A stretch of DNA of 64,000 nt from contig OX457037.1 of assembly GCA_949752735.1 (NCBI GenBank), positions 13,182,432 through 13,246,431 on the forward strand, written 5' to 3'. The notes beneath the pieces were generated by a model. That model was not told the DNA's origin and made no database searches. It saw only the letters and a program-made list of their open reading frames with translations. The number at the start of each line of letters is the position of its first letter. The first letter of the stretch is position 1. Made by a program: the position numbers and the translations under genes. Of the stretch, positions 1-10,232 are shown piece by piece. This DNA comes from Lumbricus terrestris. Taxonomy: Eukaryota; Annelida; Clitellata; Crassiclitellata; Lumbricidae.

Positions 1-599
1 GGATCAAAGAGCAAAAATAAAGATTGACCATTTTTGGGGTCGGTTATGCTGATCTGGAGCGTTCCTTTGCACAGACATTCAGTGAAGAACTTCCGATCTG
101 CAATTGCATTGTCGACAGAGATGGCAATGACATTAAATGAAAGACTTCTCAGTAATGCTACCACTTAAAATAACAATCGTAAAGTGTTTGCAAGCAGTCA
201 GCTTTGCCATTGGATACATGGCTACAAGATCCTTGCATTTACAAGCTAGTGACTTTATCATGAAGCAAAGCAGTGTTGATGCAACTGATCCATCAGGATT
301 CAGGACCGTCTTTGCATCTCTCCACTAGTGTACTCAACACGTTCTGCAATATAGATTTCATCAATTATGAGGTCTGTCCTCTCAAATTGATTTAAATTTG
401 ATGGTCTCATCTTCAAGTACAAGCATATTGTCCAATCCAGTACCACAATTCAAACGTTGAGTAACTTTCGTGAGGAGTGGTTGTTGAAGGCAGACCAACT
501 CTTTGCTTTGCTATTGCAGAGCTGCACAAGCAGCTGGACTAGCAGCATAGATCATGTACGACAAGATTACAAGCATCGGTGATTATACACAACTGAATT
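1..599. other. unassigned AT-rich DNA
   Basis: No supported gene, RNA or repeat boundary was seen here. The short open frames lack splice sites or recognisable motifs. It is probably decayed repeat DNA lying next to the LINE fragment that starts near 600. Confidence 0.4.
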
Positions 600-1000
600 T
601 ACTCATTCATTCATTCAGAAAACTTATAAAGCGCCCCTTCAAGAAACCTACTAAGAGGCGCTCCCAGTCCAGCCACAGCTAAAAAGATAGGTCTTGAGCA
701 ACTAGTAGAAAGCAGGCAAATTAGTAAGCGTATTGCAAGTAGGAGTTTATTCCATGTGGACGAGCCAACAACCGAGAAGGGTCGACGCTGTCTGGTAGCA
801 GAGCAGGTTCGAGGGAAAACCAGCTCCCCATTGGCCGAAGAGCGTAAGGCTCGACGGGAGGCTACGACAGAGATCAGATAAGTAGGAAGGAGCACTACCA
901 GTGAGGCACCGCCAAAAGAGTGCTGAAAGTAGTTTGAGCTGTTCAATTATAAAACTAATCTTTTTGTGCTCATCATCTGTCATCGCTAAATCTGTCAATA
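600..1000 (-). mobile_element. 3' end of an L2/CR1-type LINE (ORF2 remnant)
   Basis: Read on the minus strand, overlapping broken frames show the usual end of a CR1/L2 reverse transcriptase ORF: a PSYLSDLCR stretch, then RQRRPFSVVGSSTWN. The catalytic part is absent. It ends in the tail GGGGCGCTTTATAA followed by GAATGAATGA-type repeats. The reading frame shifts at least once, so this is a dead 5'-truncated copy. The family assignment is by motif style only. Confidence 0.6.
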
Positions 1001-1952
1001 GAGGTTTTCAAAAGCTGTACTGCCATTCTCAGGATAAAATCAACGGACCTGGAATTCGGATTTTCTATCCATGACATGACACGAATCATCAGATTACCAA
1101 ACTGTGACAAGCAATGAATTGAGCTCTTGACCAGATCATACAGTGATGCTGGAACGGCTTTGCTGTCATTGCAAGACTTACTGTAAAGTCAGCTTTTACG
1201 GCAATGCAGGCAGTAAAATGATTTGCATCATCCGTTATTCCTTTAAGATATATTAGCAGACTCTGCTGAAGAATTCAAGTCCTGAAGCCTTCCGGCAACG
1301 TTGTCTCACATCTCAGTCGCTCTTCAACTTCTGCTAATGTGAGGCTAGAAATGTTGTCATTCTCCAGAAAGGACTGTTTGACACCTTCTAGTCTCTACTT
1401 TTTCTTGGAATCTGGTTGATGATGTGGCTCTGGATGTCAACCGTGGAGAAGTTTGTGCCTTTGAGAGATACATGGGTGCATTGTTGAAAACAGAAGGAAC
1501 AGCATCATTTTTAACACGCTGACCGCCAAGTACTTCAGCCAGTCATTTAACATGGCGTGTAGGTGGCCAATGTGTTAAAAAAACCTTCGCTTTGGTTCAT
1601 CCGACACAGTAGCACTCTTCCTCTGCCTAGCAACATTTGTCATGCCACTCTTGAATGAAGTCACTTGGTTGAAAATGAAGTGAACAGTCTGGAATGTTTA
1701 GTCGCACTGAATTCTTTGCTAGGATTGGCTCGAATCTATTTTCACATAATTCCGGATTACTAATTGGAAAAACATGGAATGTTATTTTTTCCTCCGTTGT
1801 CTCCAACACCCGAGCAAATTTGATACCCACTCTTACAGCAAAATTCTATGCATAATTATATATTTATGTACCATTTTGCTTTCTTGCACAGTAGTAAACA
1901 ACTAATGTGGACACTGATGACGATAATCCAGTAAAGCAGTATATTGAATAAA
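1001..1952. other. unassigned region left of the LTR element
   Basis: About 950 bp without a supportable gene. The 67-codon minus-strand frame at 1627-1830 has no recognisable domain. The sequence continues on the far side of the retrotransposon (8588 onward), so this was the pre-insertion locus. Confidence 0.35.
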
Positions 1953-1957
1953 CCCAC

Positions 1958-2162
1958 TGTGAGGAGTTTTCCCCGTCGTATTTAAAGAAATAACAACGTT
2001 AAATCTTTTCAATAAAGTATATTATATCTTCTCGTTGTGTTCTTCCATTTTTCCGTCCAGTCACCATCATACCTATCTCGACACTGTTCACCTGCTATTA
2101 TTACACGTATATCACAACAGAAAAATAAGTATGTACCCACCTCTGCCAGAACAATCCTGACA
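1958..2162 (-). repeat. 3' LTR
   Basis: 205 bp, TG...CA bounded, and identical to 8378-8582 by eye. In element orientation it follows the 3' untranslated region. The bases just inside it (2163 onward) read as only a weak purine-rich tract, so the polypurine primer is not clear. Confidence 0.93.
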
Positions 2163-2501
2163 TACGCCCATTGCATTTAAGACAATGTTCTGGGTAAAAC
2201 AATAAAAGTTTAAAAATACAGTAAAACTAGAACATTGTCTAGTAGAGTTCCAAACCAGATAAACACACAACAATATCACCTAAATTAAACACACAGTAAC
2301 AAATAACACTATAATATATACGAAAAACATTAGGCTCTAACCTAACAAAACAAAATCTGACTACCCTCAGATGTAAACAAAATAACAACAGAAAAACATG
2401 ACTTAATTAAACCTTAACTAATCTAACAACATAACCTAGTTATATAGACCTAACCTAGTGTCGGTCTTATCCAAAGCTAAACTGAACTACAACCTCATAC
2501 C

Positions 2502-5500
2502 TTAAAACAACCTTGAAAGTGCATCACAGTTTTTATTAGAAGTACCCCTACGATGCTTAATTTCAATGTCAAAGGGTTGTAAGGATAACAGCCAGCGTGT
2601 CAACTTAGAATTATTAGGTGCACAAGCTGTCAAATATTTCAATGGATTATGATCAGTGTATAACAATATTTTAGCACCTATTAAATAATGCTCAAACCGT
2701 TGTAAAGCAAAAATAACAGCATAACTTTCCTTTTCAATTGTACTCCACCTCTGCTGAGTTTCAGACAGCTTACGTGACGCATATGCAATAGGTCTTTCAC
2801 ATCCATTCCTTAATTGAGCTAAACAAACCCCTACTGCATAATCTGAAGCGTCAGTCTGAACAATAAAAGGATCATGAAAGTCTGGTGCAATTAAGACATG
2901 AGAACTCATCAAAGCCTCCTTTAATCTTATAAACGCATCATAAGCTTTACTAGGACAATCCAAACAAAACATATTACGACTTTTAGTCAATTCAGTTAAT
3001 GGTAATGCAACCTCTGCATAACTAGGAATAAAAGCTCTATAATATCCACATAACCCTAGAAAATGTCTCAACTCCTTCTTGGTGTTTGGAAGTGGTATAT
3101 TTTGTATAGCTGATACTTTATCCTGATCCACTTCCTTCACTCCCGAACCCAATAAATGGCCTAACCATTTTACTTTAGCTTTACCAAACACACACTTAGA
3201 AAGTTTAAGAGTCAAACCAGATTTTTGAATCGAAAACAATACATCTTCCAAATGTTTTAAATGTTCTTTCCACGATTCAGAATGTATAGCAAAGTCATCA
3301 ATATAGGCATCAGCATAATCAGAGTGTGGCTCCAAAATCTTATTGGCAATACGCTGGTAAGTAGCACTAGCTCCCTTCAATCCAAAAGGCATCCTCAGCC
3401 ACTGATACATCCCTCTATGCGTGACAAAAGCAGTAAGTTCCTTAGAATCTTCCTGCATTGGCACCTGCCAATATCCAGACGAACAATCAAGAGTTGTAAT
3501 GTATTTAGCACTAGCCACTTGATTAATCAAATCTTCAGTTTGACACATAGGAAAACAATCGGAAAGTGAAAAAGAATTTAATCCCCTATAATCACAACAT
3601 AGCCTAAGACTTCTACCATCCGCCTTCCTCACACAAACAACAGGATGAGCCCAAGGACTGTTTGATTCCTCAATCAGTCCATCAGCCAACAACTGAGTGA
3701 TTTGACGGTCAACCTCTCCTTTAAATAATTGGGGTATCCTATATGGTTTCTGCCTACGTGGATGAACCTCCCCTTGTAACCTTATGGAATGTGTTCCCAA
3801 CTTACATAACCCTGGTTTATCATCAAATAAAGATGTAAATTTCTGTAAAAGTTTTCGCAAATCCTGTTGCTGATCCAAATCCAGATGTGTAAAGTCAATT
3901 TGATCAAAAATAGTAGTCCTGTCTATCGTCTCGGTCACATCTACTGGTTGACAGTCTACCCGACCAAAATCCTCTTCACCATCACATATTAACCCAACCG
4001 CACTCACCCTCGGGTTAAAGCGTCTCAGGAAGTTAGCATGTAACGTTCTTTCACCTCCATCAGGCATTTGGACCAAATAACTGTATGCTGAAATCTTCCT
4101 TGTAATAACTCCTGGTCCAATCCATCTAGAACTCAATTTATCAGAGCAATCCTTCTCAAGTATCACAACCTGATCTCCAATCTCAAATGTCTTGTCCTTA
4201 GATCTTAAATTGTAGTAATGAGCATAGCTCTTCTGTGCTTCCTTAGAATGCTCTTCAGCTAAGTCTTTTGCTAACTGCATTTGCTTCTTCAAACTCTGCA
4301 TATACTTACTGGTATCCGCCAACTCCCAAGGAGCAATTTGATCACCTGTCCATGTTTCCTTCAATATCGTCAATGGACCCCGACCAATCTGACCATAAAC
4401 CATCATGAAAGGACTAACACCTGTCGTGGCATTAGGCAACTCCCTATAAGCCCACAACAAAAATGGCAATTCCTTTTCCCAGCCCTTAGGTCTTGCTTTT
4501 ACCACTTGATGTAACATATTCTTCAACGTTTGATTCCAGCGTTCCACAATTGCGTTCCCTTCAGGATGATAAGGAGAACTAAACCTCGGTGCACATCCTA
4601 ACCTCTTCATAAACTCCTTCATCAGTTTCCCTCTAAAACTCGCCGCTCTATCTGTGACCACAACTCTGGGTACTCCCGTATAAGAAAACATCTCCAATAG
4701 AGCCTCACAGATAGCTTCCGCATTAATGGTTCTTAAAGGTCTCACATCAGGCCATTTAGTGCATTGGTCTATGACACACAATACATATTTGAAGCCTCTG
4801 GATACCTGTTCAAATGGTCTAATTATATCACAATTCACTACCTCAAATGCGTTAGTTGGTCTAACCACAGGTGTGATTGGAACCCGATCATTTGTCGTTT
4901 TCCTTCTCCTCAATTGACAACCAGTACAGCTCTGACAGTATTCTTTTACCTCCTTACTCATTCCCGGCCACCAAAACGACAACTTAATTCTTTGCAGCGT
5001 TTTCCTTGACCCAAAGTGTCCTCCCCAGACACTGTCATGAGCTAAATCTAAAATCTCTCTGACTTTAATTCTTGGTACCACCAACTGTTGAACACTCTGT
5101 CCTCCAACACTATCTTTATGGAATAACACTCCATCCACTGCTCTGATAGAATAACCACCCTCGTTATTCTTACCTTTTTCCCACCACTCCTTAAGTCCAT
5201 CATCGGCCAATTGTTCCTTCCTCAACTGCTCCGCCGCTTTGACTAACAGTGGAGTTTCATCAACACAATCAGACACCTCCGTTCTTTGCTCGATCCCCTC
5301 TGAACTGTCCATCGTAAACAAACCCTCAGCATCTTGCTCTCCTGCTGAAGTTTCACCTCCACTTGTACCTTCAACCTGTAACACATTTTTCACACACACA
5401 GCATTACATTCCTCTTCTAATGATTGGGAGTCAACCCCTCCCTCTAATGTCTGTCCTTCGTCAATTTCAATTTCAAGGCCATTAAATCCGTCATTCTGTG

Positions 5501-7487
5501 TTAATGCCTTATAATCATCTAACGTTAAAAGACATTCCGTATCTAACATTAGATCATCAGTCACTGCACATGTCAGTAATACTGACACCTTAGAATGTCC
5601 TTCATCAGGAACCAGCATGCAGGGTAAATTCATTAGGTTAGCTTCACTTGGAACCCCAAAAGCACCCCTTAATTTAATTTTCCCCAAAGGTTGACTGCCT
5701 TCACCTACATTAGGTAACATCCTCTTGTTAACAACAGTGATCTCACTGCCCGAATCCAATAACGCCGTGCAAGCAGATTTACCAATCTGTAACTTTACAC
5801 GTGGTATACTTGACAAAGTTACACCTGAACTAACTGCCACAGCATTCCCAGCAGATATATTCAAAGCACTACATTCAAACAATGAATTCAAATCTACTAC
5901 AACCTCTTCCTCACCCTTCTTATCTCTTCTGACCTTCTGAAGCTCAATAGCTTTGTCCTCGAGACAATACTCTGTTTCTCTACAGTAATCATACGGTCCA
6001 TATTCCATCTCCCAAGAATTACAAAACCCTTTCCCTTCATACCATTCTCCTGCATTGTCCGGTTCAACCTTGACCAAACATACACCTGCTTCCTTGACCT
6101 CACCTTCAACCTCAACCTGGTTAACCCTTGCTACCCCGGGATTTACCTTGGTTTTATTTCTGGGACAATTTGCTTTGAAATGATGTTCCGATAAACAAAT
6201 GAAACATTTTGGCTTCTCAAATTTCATGGTTCCCTGTCCCTTGTTCCTCCCCAAAGAATTATCGTTAAACTTCTGGAACTGGGGTCTCTTCTCCACCTCT
6301 TTGCCATCCCTCTGATAATTCTGAAAAGACCTGCCTTCCCCGAACTTCGGTGGAAATTTAAACCCAATTTCCTTTACATTTTGGCCCTCAGACAAGTTAA
6401 TCGAAAAAATGTCCGAAAGTTCGGCTAACTTGATGGGCTCAATCCAGCTATCACTTTCTTTAGCAATCACATGAGACCGTAAAACAAATGGCATGCACTC
6501 CATCATCTTATCTGCCACCCACAAATCTTGAATCTTTTGAAAATTATCAACTTCCCTAGATTCCAGATAAAACCTGAGATAAGTGCGAAGTCTGGTCGCA
6601 AATTGCATCCATGACTCGTTTGCCAGTTTTTCTGCCTTAGTGAACTGACCCTTATATTGCTGCGGGGTCAACCGAAATTCACGCAGCAAGGCCACCTTTA
6701 ATTTTGCATATGAAGTCAATTGATCCACAGGTAACCTTCGAATTAACTTCTTAGCTTTTTCAGAGAAGAAAGGCATAAGCAAAGCACATTTCAAATCATC
6801 AGGCACTTGGTATATAGCAAACATACTCTCTACTGATTCAAGATACAACGGCAACTCAACATCCTCAGTAGGCATTTTAGGCAACACGTTTTTCAAAATG
6901 TCCCCAAATTTCTTAATTTTAGTTCCCATAGCCTCTTCTTCTCTTGTCTTTCTATCCCGTTCTCTCTTTGCTTCCTCTCTAATCTTTTCTTGACTGTGAA
7001 TTTGACTATCCAACAGTTTTGTCTGCCACTCTCTTTGCTCTCTCCTTATTTCTTCTTCCTGTGCACATATAAATTCTCTCTGTCTTTCCTCTCTTTCATT
7101 CTGTTCTCTCCTCACCTGTTCTTCATATTCCATCCTACTCTCCCTCTGTTCTTTCTTCACCTGTTCCTCACGTTCCATCATAATTTCCCTCTGCTCCATC
7201 ATAATTTCCCTCTGTTCTTTTCTGTACCTTTCATCTCGTTCCATCATAATTTCCCTCTGTCGTTCTTCTCTGTCCATCATCATCTGCATCATCTCCACCA
7301 TTGTCACCTCTTTTACCCCTTTCTTAGGTAAAACACCTTCCTTTAAACCCTTTGCCACCAAACACAATTCAATAAGCTGTTCCTTGTTTAAAGTTACAAT
7401 GGTGTCCACATCTGAACCAGCTTTAACTAACAAACCAATTAATGCATCTGCACTAAAAAACTTCAGTTTCTCACGTTCTTCTTCCAT
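2502..7487 (-). CDS. Gag-Pol polyprotein, Gmr1-like (Gag-PR-IN-RT-RNaseH)
   Basis: A single 1661-codon frame with no internal stop or frameshift. The Gag N-terminus (about residues 60-190) is a highly charged R/E/Q/M-rich coiled-coil with near-repeats around REIMMER. A CCHC zinc knuckle (C-X2-C-X4-H-X4-C) lies near residues 426-439. An aspartic protease DSG motif lies near 577. The integrase follows: HHCC zinc domain near 815-857, then a DDE core whose D, D and E occur in CDIIRPF, VVTDRAAS and IVERWNQ, then a GPY/F-like C-terminal region (SRWIGPG). Reverse transcriptase comes after integrase, with its catalytic YIDD near residue 1395, then RNase H with TDAS and YTDHNPL motifs at the C-terminus. 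In typical Ty3/gypsy elements integrase is last. Gag and Pol share one frame, so their ratio must be set by proteolysis or another mechanism rather than frameshifting. Confidence 0.93.
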   Translation of the reverse strand: MEEEREKLKFFSADALIGLLVKAGSDVDTIVTLNKEQLIELCLVAKGLKEGVLPKKGVKEVTMVEMMQMMMDREERQREIMMERDERYRKEQREIMMEQREIMMEREEQVKKEQRESRMEYEEQVRREQNEREERQREFICAQEEEIRREQREWQTKLLDSQIHSQEKIREEAKRERDRKTREEEAMGTKIKKFGDILKNVLPKMPTEDVELPLYLESVESMFAIYQVPDDLKCALLMPFFSEKAKKLIRRLPVDQLTSYAKLKVALLREFRLTPQQYKGQFTKAEKLANESWMQFATRLRTYLRFYLESREVDNFQKIQDLWVADKMMECMPFVLRSHVIAKESDSWIEPIKLAELSDIFSINLSEGQNVKEIGFKFPPKFGEGRSFQNYQRDGKEVEKRPQFQKFNDNSLGRNKGQGTMKFEKPKCFICLSEHHFKANCPRNKTKVNPGVARVNQVEVEGEVKEAGVCLVKVEPDNAGEWYEGKGFCNSWEMEYGPYDYCRETEYCLEDKAIELQKVRRDKKGEEEVVVDLNSLFECSALNISAGNAVAVSSGVTLSSIPRVKLQIGKSACTALLDSGSEITVVNKRMLPNVGEGSQPLGKIKLRGAFGVPSEANLMNLPCMLVPDEGHSKVSVLLTCAVTDDLMLDTECLLTLDDYKALTQNDGFNGLEIEIDEGQTLEGGVDSQSLEEECNAVCVKNVLQVEGTSGGETSAGEQDAEGLFTMDSSEGIEQRTEVSDCVDETPLLVKAAEQLRKEQLADDGLKEWWEKGKNNEGGYSIRAVDGVLFHKDSVGGQSVQQLVVPRIKVREILDLAHDSVWGGHFGSRKTLQRIKLSFWWPGMSKEVKEYCQSCTGCQLRRRKTTNDRVPITPVVRPTNAFEVVNCDIIRPFEQVSRGFKYVLCVIDQCTKWPDVRPLRTINAEAICEALLEMFSYTGVPRVVVTDRAASFRGKLMKEFMKRLGCAPRFSSPYHPEGNAIVERWNQTLKNMLHQVVKARPKGWEKELPFLLWAYRELPNATTGVSPFMMVYGQIGRGPLTILKETWTGDQIAPWELADTSKYMQSLKKQMQLAKDLAEEHSKEAQKSYAHYYNLRSKDKTFEIGDQVVILEKDCSDKLSSRWIGPGVITRKISAYSYLVQMPDGGERTLHANFLRRFNPRVSAVGLICDGEEDFGRVDCQPVDVTETIDRTTIFDQIDFTHLDLDQQQDLRKLLQKFTSLFDDKPGLCKLGTHSIRLQGEVHPRRQKPYRIPQLFKGEVDRQITQLLADGLIEESNSPWAHPVVCVRKADGRSLRLCCDYRGLNSFSLSDCFPMCQTEDLINQVASAKYITTLDCSSGYWQVPMQEDSKELTAFVTHRGMYQWLRMPFGLKGASATYQRIANKILEPHSDYADAYIDDFAIHSESWKEHLKHLEDVLFSIQKSGLTLKLSKCVFGKAKVKWLGHLLGSGVKEVDQDKVSAIQNIPLPNTKKELRHFLGLCGYYRAFIPSYAEVALPLTELTKSRNMFCLDCPSKAYDAFIRLKEALMSSHVLIAPDFHDPFIVQTDASDYAVGVCLAQLRNGCERPIAYASRKLSETQQRWSTIEKESYAVIFALQRFEHYLIGAKILLYTDHNPLKYLTACAPNNSKLTRWLLSLQPFDIEIKHRRGTSNKNCDALSRLF

Positions 7488-7959
7488 GTTGTGTTAATAG
7501 ACACACAAAAACTACTGACAGAACAAGACAAGAACCAATGATACCCTCCAGGAAAAATCCTTAGATATTGTCCTTGCTTCCGAATCCAGATGGCGTAGAA
7601 ATGGTGTAGAAACGTTGACTCCAATGTCCTTGACACCACAACACTTGACTTGGTTGCAATATAGTTCCTTAACTCTTCACTGTCCACTCATGAAAAGTTC
7701 GCCAAAGGGACCAGAAATGTTGAACCCGACCCACAACCAGAGCTACAGCTGCGTCGTCAGAGGATAGCCTGAATCCACACTTCGGTGTGCAACGGTCGGT
7801 GTGGCGAATTTATTCTCCCGCATATCGGAAGACGATGGCGAGGAAGGTTTAAATTCCAGCCCTGCGGACTGGTTTACTGTGTGAGCTGGTAGGCCGCTTC
7901 CTCTGTGAACCTCAGAGGACGGGAGCGGTCTGGTGTCCAACGCCGGAAAATGACTTCAA

Positions 7960-8337
7960 GACGAGGCGCTGACACAACACCACAGTTCCTCCGAATATCC
8001 CGATGACCTTCACCGTATAACGTTCAACACAGGAAAATGAATTCCCGACGAGACGAAAACCACAGTCTCTCCGAATATCCCGATGACCTTCCCCGTGTAA
8101 CGTTCAACACAGGAAAACGAATTCACGACGAGACGAAAACACCACAGTTTCTCCGAATATCCCGATGACCTTCACCGTATAACATTCCCCGCAGGAAAAA
8201 TGAATTCACGACGAGACGAAAACCACAGTCTCTCCGAATATCCCGATGACCTTCACCGTGTCACCTTCTACGCAGAAAAAATGAATTCACGCCGAGACGA
8301 AAACCACAGTCTCTCCGAATATCCCGATGACCTTAAT
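7960..8337. repeat. 80-82-bp tandem repeats in the retrotransposon leader
   Basis: Five copies of a unit marked by CCGAATATCCCGATGACC recur at about 7991, 8071, 8153, 8234 and 8315. Copies 2-5 also share a GAATTC..CGACGAGACGAAAAC block (8281 has GCCGAGACG). Units differ by a few substitutions and small indels. The array ends about 25 bp short of the primer-binding site. Confidence 0.85.
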
Positions 8338-8362
8338 CCTGGTCTGTCTCGGACAATATCCT

Positions 8363-8375
8363 GGTCACGGCACCA
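8363..8375 (-). promoter_or_regulatory. primer-binding site of the retrotransposon
   Basis: On the minus strand TGGTGCCGTGACC starts two bases after the 5' LTR. It begins with the TGG expected from pairing with a tRNA CCA end. Its tRNA partner should end GGTCACGGCACCA; I do not assign the amino acid. Confidence 0.7.
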
Positions 8376-8377
8376 AA

Positions 8378-8582
8378 TGTGAGGAGTTTTCCCCGTCGTA
8401 TTTAAAGAAATAACAACGTTAAATCTTTTCAATAAAGTATATTATATCTTCTCGTTGTGTTCTTCCATTTTTCCGTCCAGTCACCATCATACCTATCTCG
8501 ACACTGTTCACCTGCTATTATTACACGTATATCACAACAGAAAAATAAGTATGTACCCACCTCTGCCAGAACAATCCTGACA
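8378..8582 (-). repeat. 5' LTR
   Basis: 205-bp copy identical to the 3' LTR. In element orientation it should carry the promoter and polyadenylation signals. The minus strand contains an AT-rich stretch with TATAATATAC, a possible TATA-like box, but the start site cannot be placed. Confidence 0.93.
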
Positions 8583-8769
8583 CCCACCAAAACGGCAGAC
8601 AATCAAACTCGTAAAAGAGCAAATCAATGGGGCAAAGAATTGGGATAATCCAGAGTTTGACGAATTTATAGACTCTTAAGGTCGTTTATCACTGTATAAG
8701 CTATGTAACTGCTAAATTTAAAAAAATAGATTTCTCTGATTTTAAGCAAATTTCTCACAGCAACTGAGT

Positions 8770-9330
8770 GCAAGTGATCGGAGTGGACTATAGTCTGCTC
8801 TTACGGGCCTTGCCTTGCCTTGCCTTCAACCATCCTCGACACGAGGGTTGGTCGCATTTTGGACAGTTCTTCTCCATCCTCTCCTGTCTTCGGTTGCTCT
8901 CAGCAATTGCTCTGTTGATAATCCCGTCCATTCACACATGTTGTCCCACCACCTCTTCCTAGGTCTTCCTCTTGATCTTGCTCCTGGAACCGTGCCTTGC
9001 ATAATCTCCTTCTCCAAGCAGTCTCCATGTTTCCTCATGATGTGCCCGAAGTATGACAACTTCCTTCCTTTAATTGACTCCAGTAGACTCCTTTCTACGC
9101 CAGCCGTCTCCAGAACCCATTCATTTGTTTTTTTCTCAGTCCATGATATTCCGAGGATTTTTCTTATACCTTTCATTTCAAATGCCTTTATTCTATCTTC
9201 ATCACTCTTATTAATTGTCCAACTCTCACAACCATACATCATCACTGGCCATATAAGCGTCCTCATTAACTTTAGCTTTGTAGATAGTTTGATGTTATGG
9301 CTTTTCCAGTTTCTTCAGATCTGCACCTAC
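8770..9330 (-). mobile_element. C-terminal fragment of a LINE reverse-transcriptase ORF
   Basis: A 146-codon minus-strand frame (8826-9266) matches the post-catalytic end of many non-LTR retrotransposon ORFs: MYGCESWT, then ILGISWTEKKTNE, YFGHIMR, and GRPRKRWWDN. Homology continues a little upstream of the frame start (reading into HNIKLSTKLKL). The same protein family appears, more damaged, at 16100-17361. The catalytic RT core is missing. Confidence 0.75.
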
Positions 9331-9430
9331 TCCATGTCCTCTCGCGATTCTTACTCTTATCTCCTTGCTACATTCAGCATCTTTTGTTATGAGTGAGCCT
9401 AGGTACACGAATGGGCACACAGGGTAAATT

Positions 9431-10227
9431 TACATAGTCTTAGCAGGTCACCAACTAGCTGGGAGGAATCTTGACCAGCCTGCAGCTTGGCCGAAATCCC
9501 GGTGACCACGGCTCGGCTCATTAGACGCTGTAGCCTCTCCTCTCCACCCAGCCACTAAAGTATTTAGATGTCCATAACCTAATAATACAAATTTTGTCCA
9601 TGGGAAACCATTTAGCCTTGTCACTGCCCTAAATAACAATGCTATTGTTTACACTGAGAGACGACTAACTTCCAAATGGCATTTGCTTTAGTGGACACAC
9701 CAATAAAGTCGCAATTCTGCACCTCTGGCAGTGTTATAAATGTTGCAATTCTGCAGCTCTAGCACTCAAAGGGTTAATGGCAACACTACAACATATAATG
9801 GGCATTGCACTAAAACCTAATATGACAGCATAACCATTACAAAGGTTCGTAATTTGTGCCCTAAAATCTTGCAAATACAGCATTAAATAAAAAAACATCG
9901 ATTCCATTTGAATAAAGCATCAGCAAGGCTAATTCACATAAATTGCTTGTAATAGGATTTTTATAGTTTCATATGCTGCATATCGCTAACTGTTTGTCAA
10001 TGTTTTCTGCTGTCTGTTTATTTTAAATATCTGCATTGCTGTTTTAACTGCTTAAGTTTACACATGTTGTCTACATTATATTTTTTGTCGGTTTGCACCC
10101 ATTATTTTCCCATTATTATTGAATTTTATTCATCTGTCTTGTTTACTGCTTCATTTATTTTGTGAACGTACACTCTTACCCCCTAAATTTTCTGCCTTGA
10201 CTTTCTGCTATGACCAGTCTCATCTTG
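9431..10227. other. unassigned AT-rich stretch
   Basis: No gene supported. The part from about 10120 to the target duplication at 10228-10232 is continuous with 12491 onward once the inverted-repeat element is removed mentally. It may be part of a LINE 3' region that this element entered. Confidence 0.35.
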
Positions 10228-10232
10228 CCTTT

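Larger units (their letters stand above)
7488..8377 (-). other. 5' leader of the retrotransposon
   Basis: About 890 bp lies between the gag start and the 5' LTR in element orientation. The LTR-proximal half contains the 80-82-bp tandem repeats (7960-8337). The small frames at 7463-7687 and 7743-7940 show no recognisable domain. The leader would carry packaging and translation signals, but none can be identified from sequence. Confidence 0.6.
1953..8587 (-). mobile_element. complete Gmr1-like Ty3/gypsy LTR retrotransposon with target duplication
   Basis: Two direct LTRs of 205 bp (1958-2162 and 8378-8582) begin TG and end CA, and appear identical base for base. Both are flanked by the 5-bp duplication CCCAC (1953-1957 and 8583-8587). 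The element is transcribed leftward: the 5' LTR is at the right, then a primer-binding site, a repeat-bearing leader, one gag-pol ORF, and an AT-rich 3' untranslated stretch (2163-2501) before the 3' LTR. Domain order is Gag, protease, integrase, reverse transcriptase, RNase H. This is the order of copia elements and of the Gmr1 group of Ty3/gypsy elements. No env-like ORF is present. Identical LTRs and an uninterrupted ORF indicate a recent, possibly competent insertion. Confidence 0.93.

Noticed and set aside
3261..5940. Several plus-strand ORFs of 60-100 codons within the retrotransposon
   Set aside because: All lie opposite the intact gag-pol frame and have no recognisable domain or start context.
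6990..7331. 113-codon plus-strand ORF
   Set aside because: It is the complement of the repetitive R/E-rich Gag coding region, which gives a Phe/Leu/Ser-rich shadow frame.
8815..9396. 193-codon plus-strand ORF
   Set aside because: It is antisense to the LINE ORF fragment with clear RT C-terminal motifs; no motif on the plus strand.
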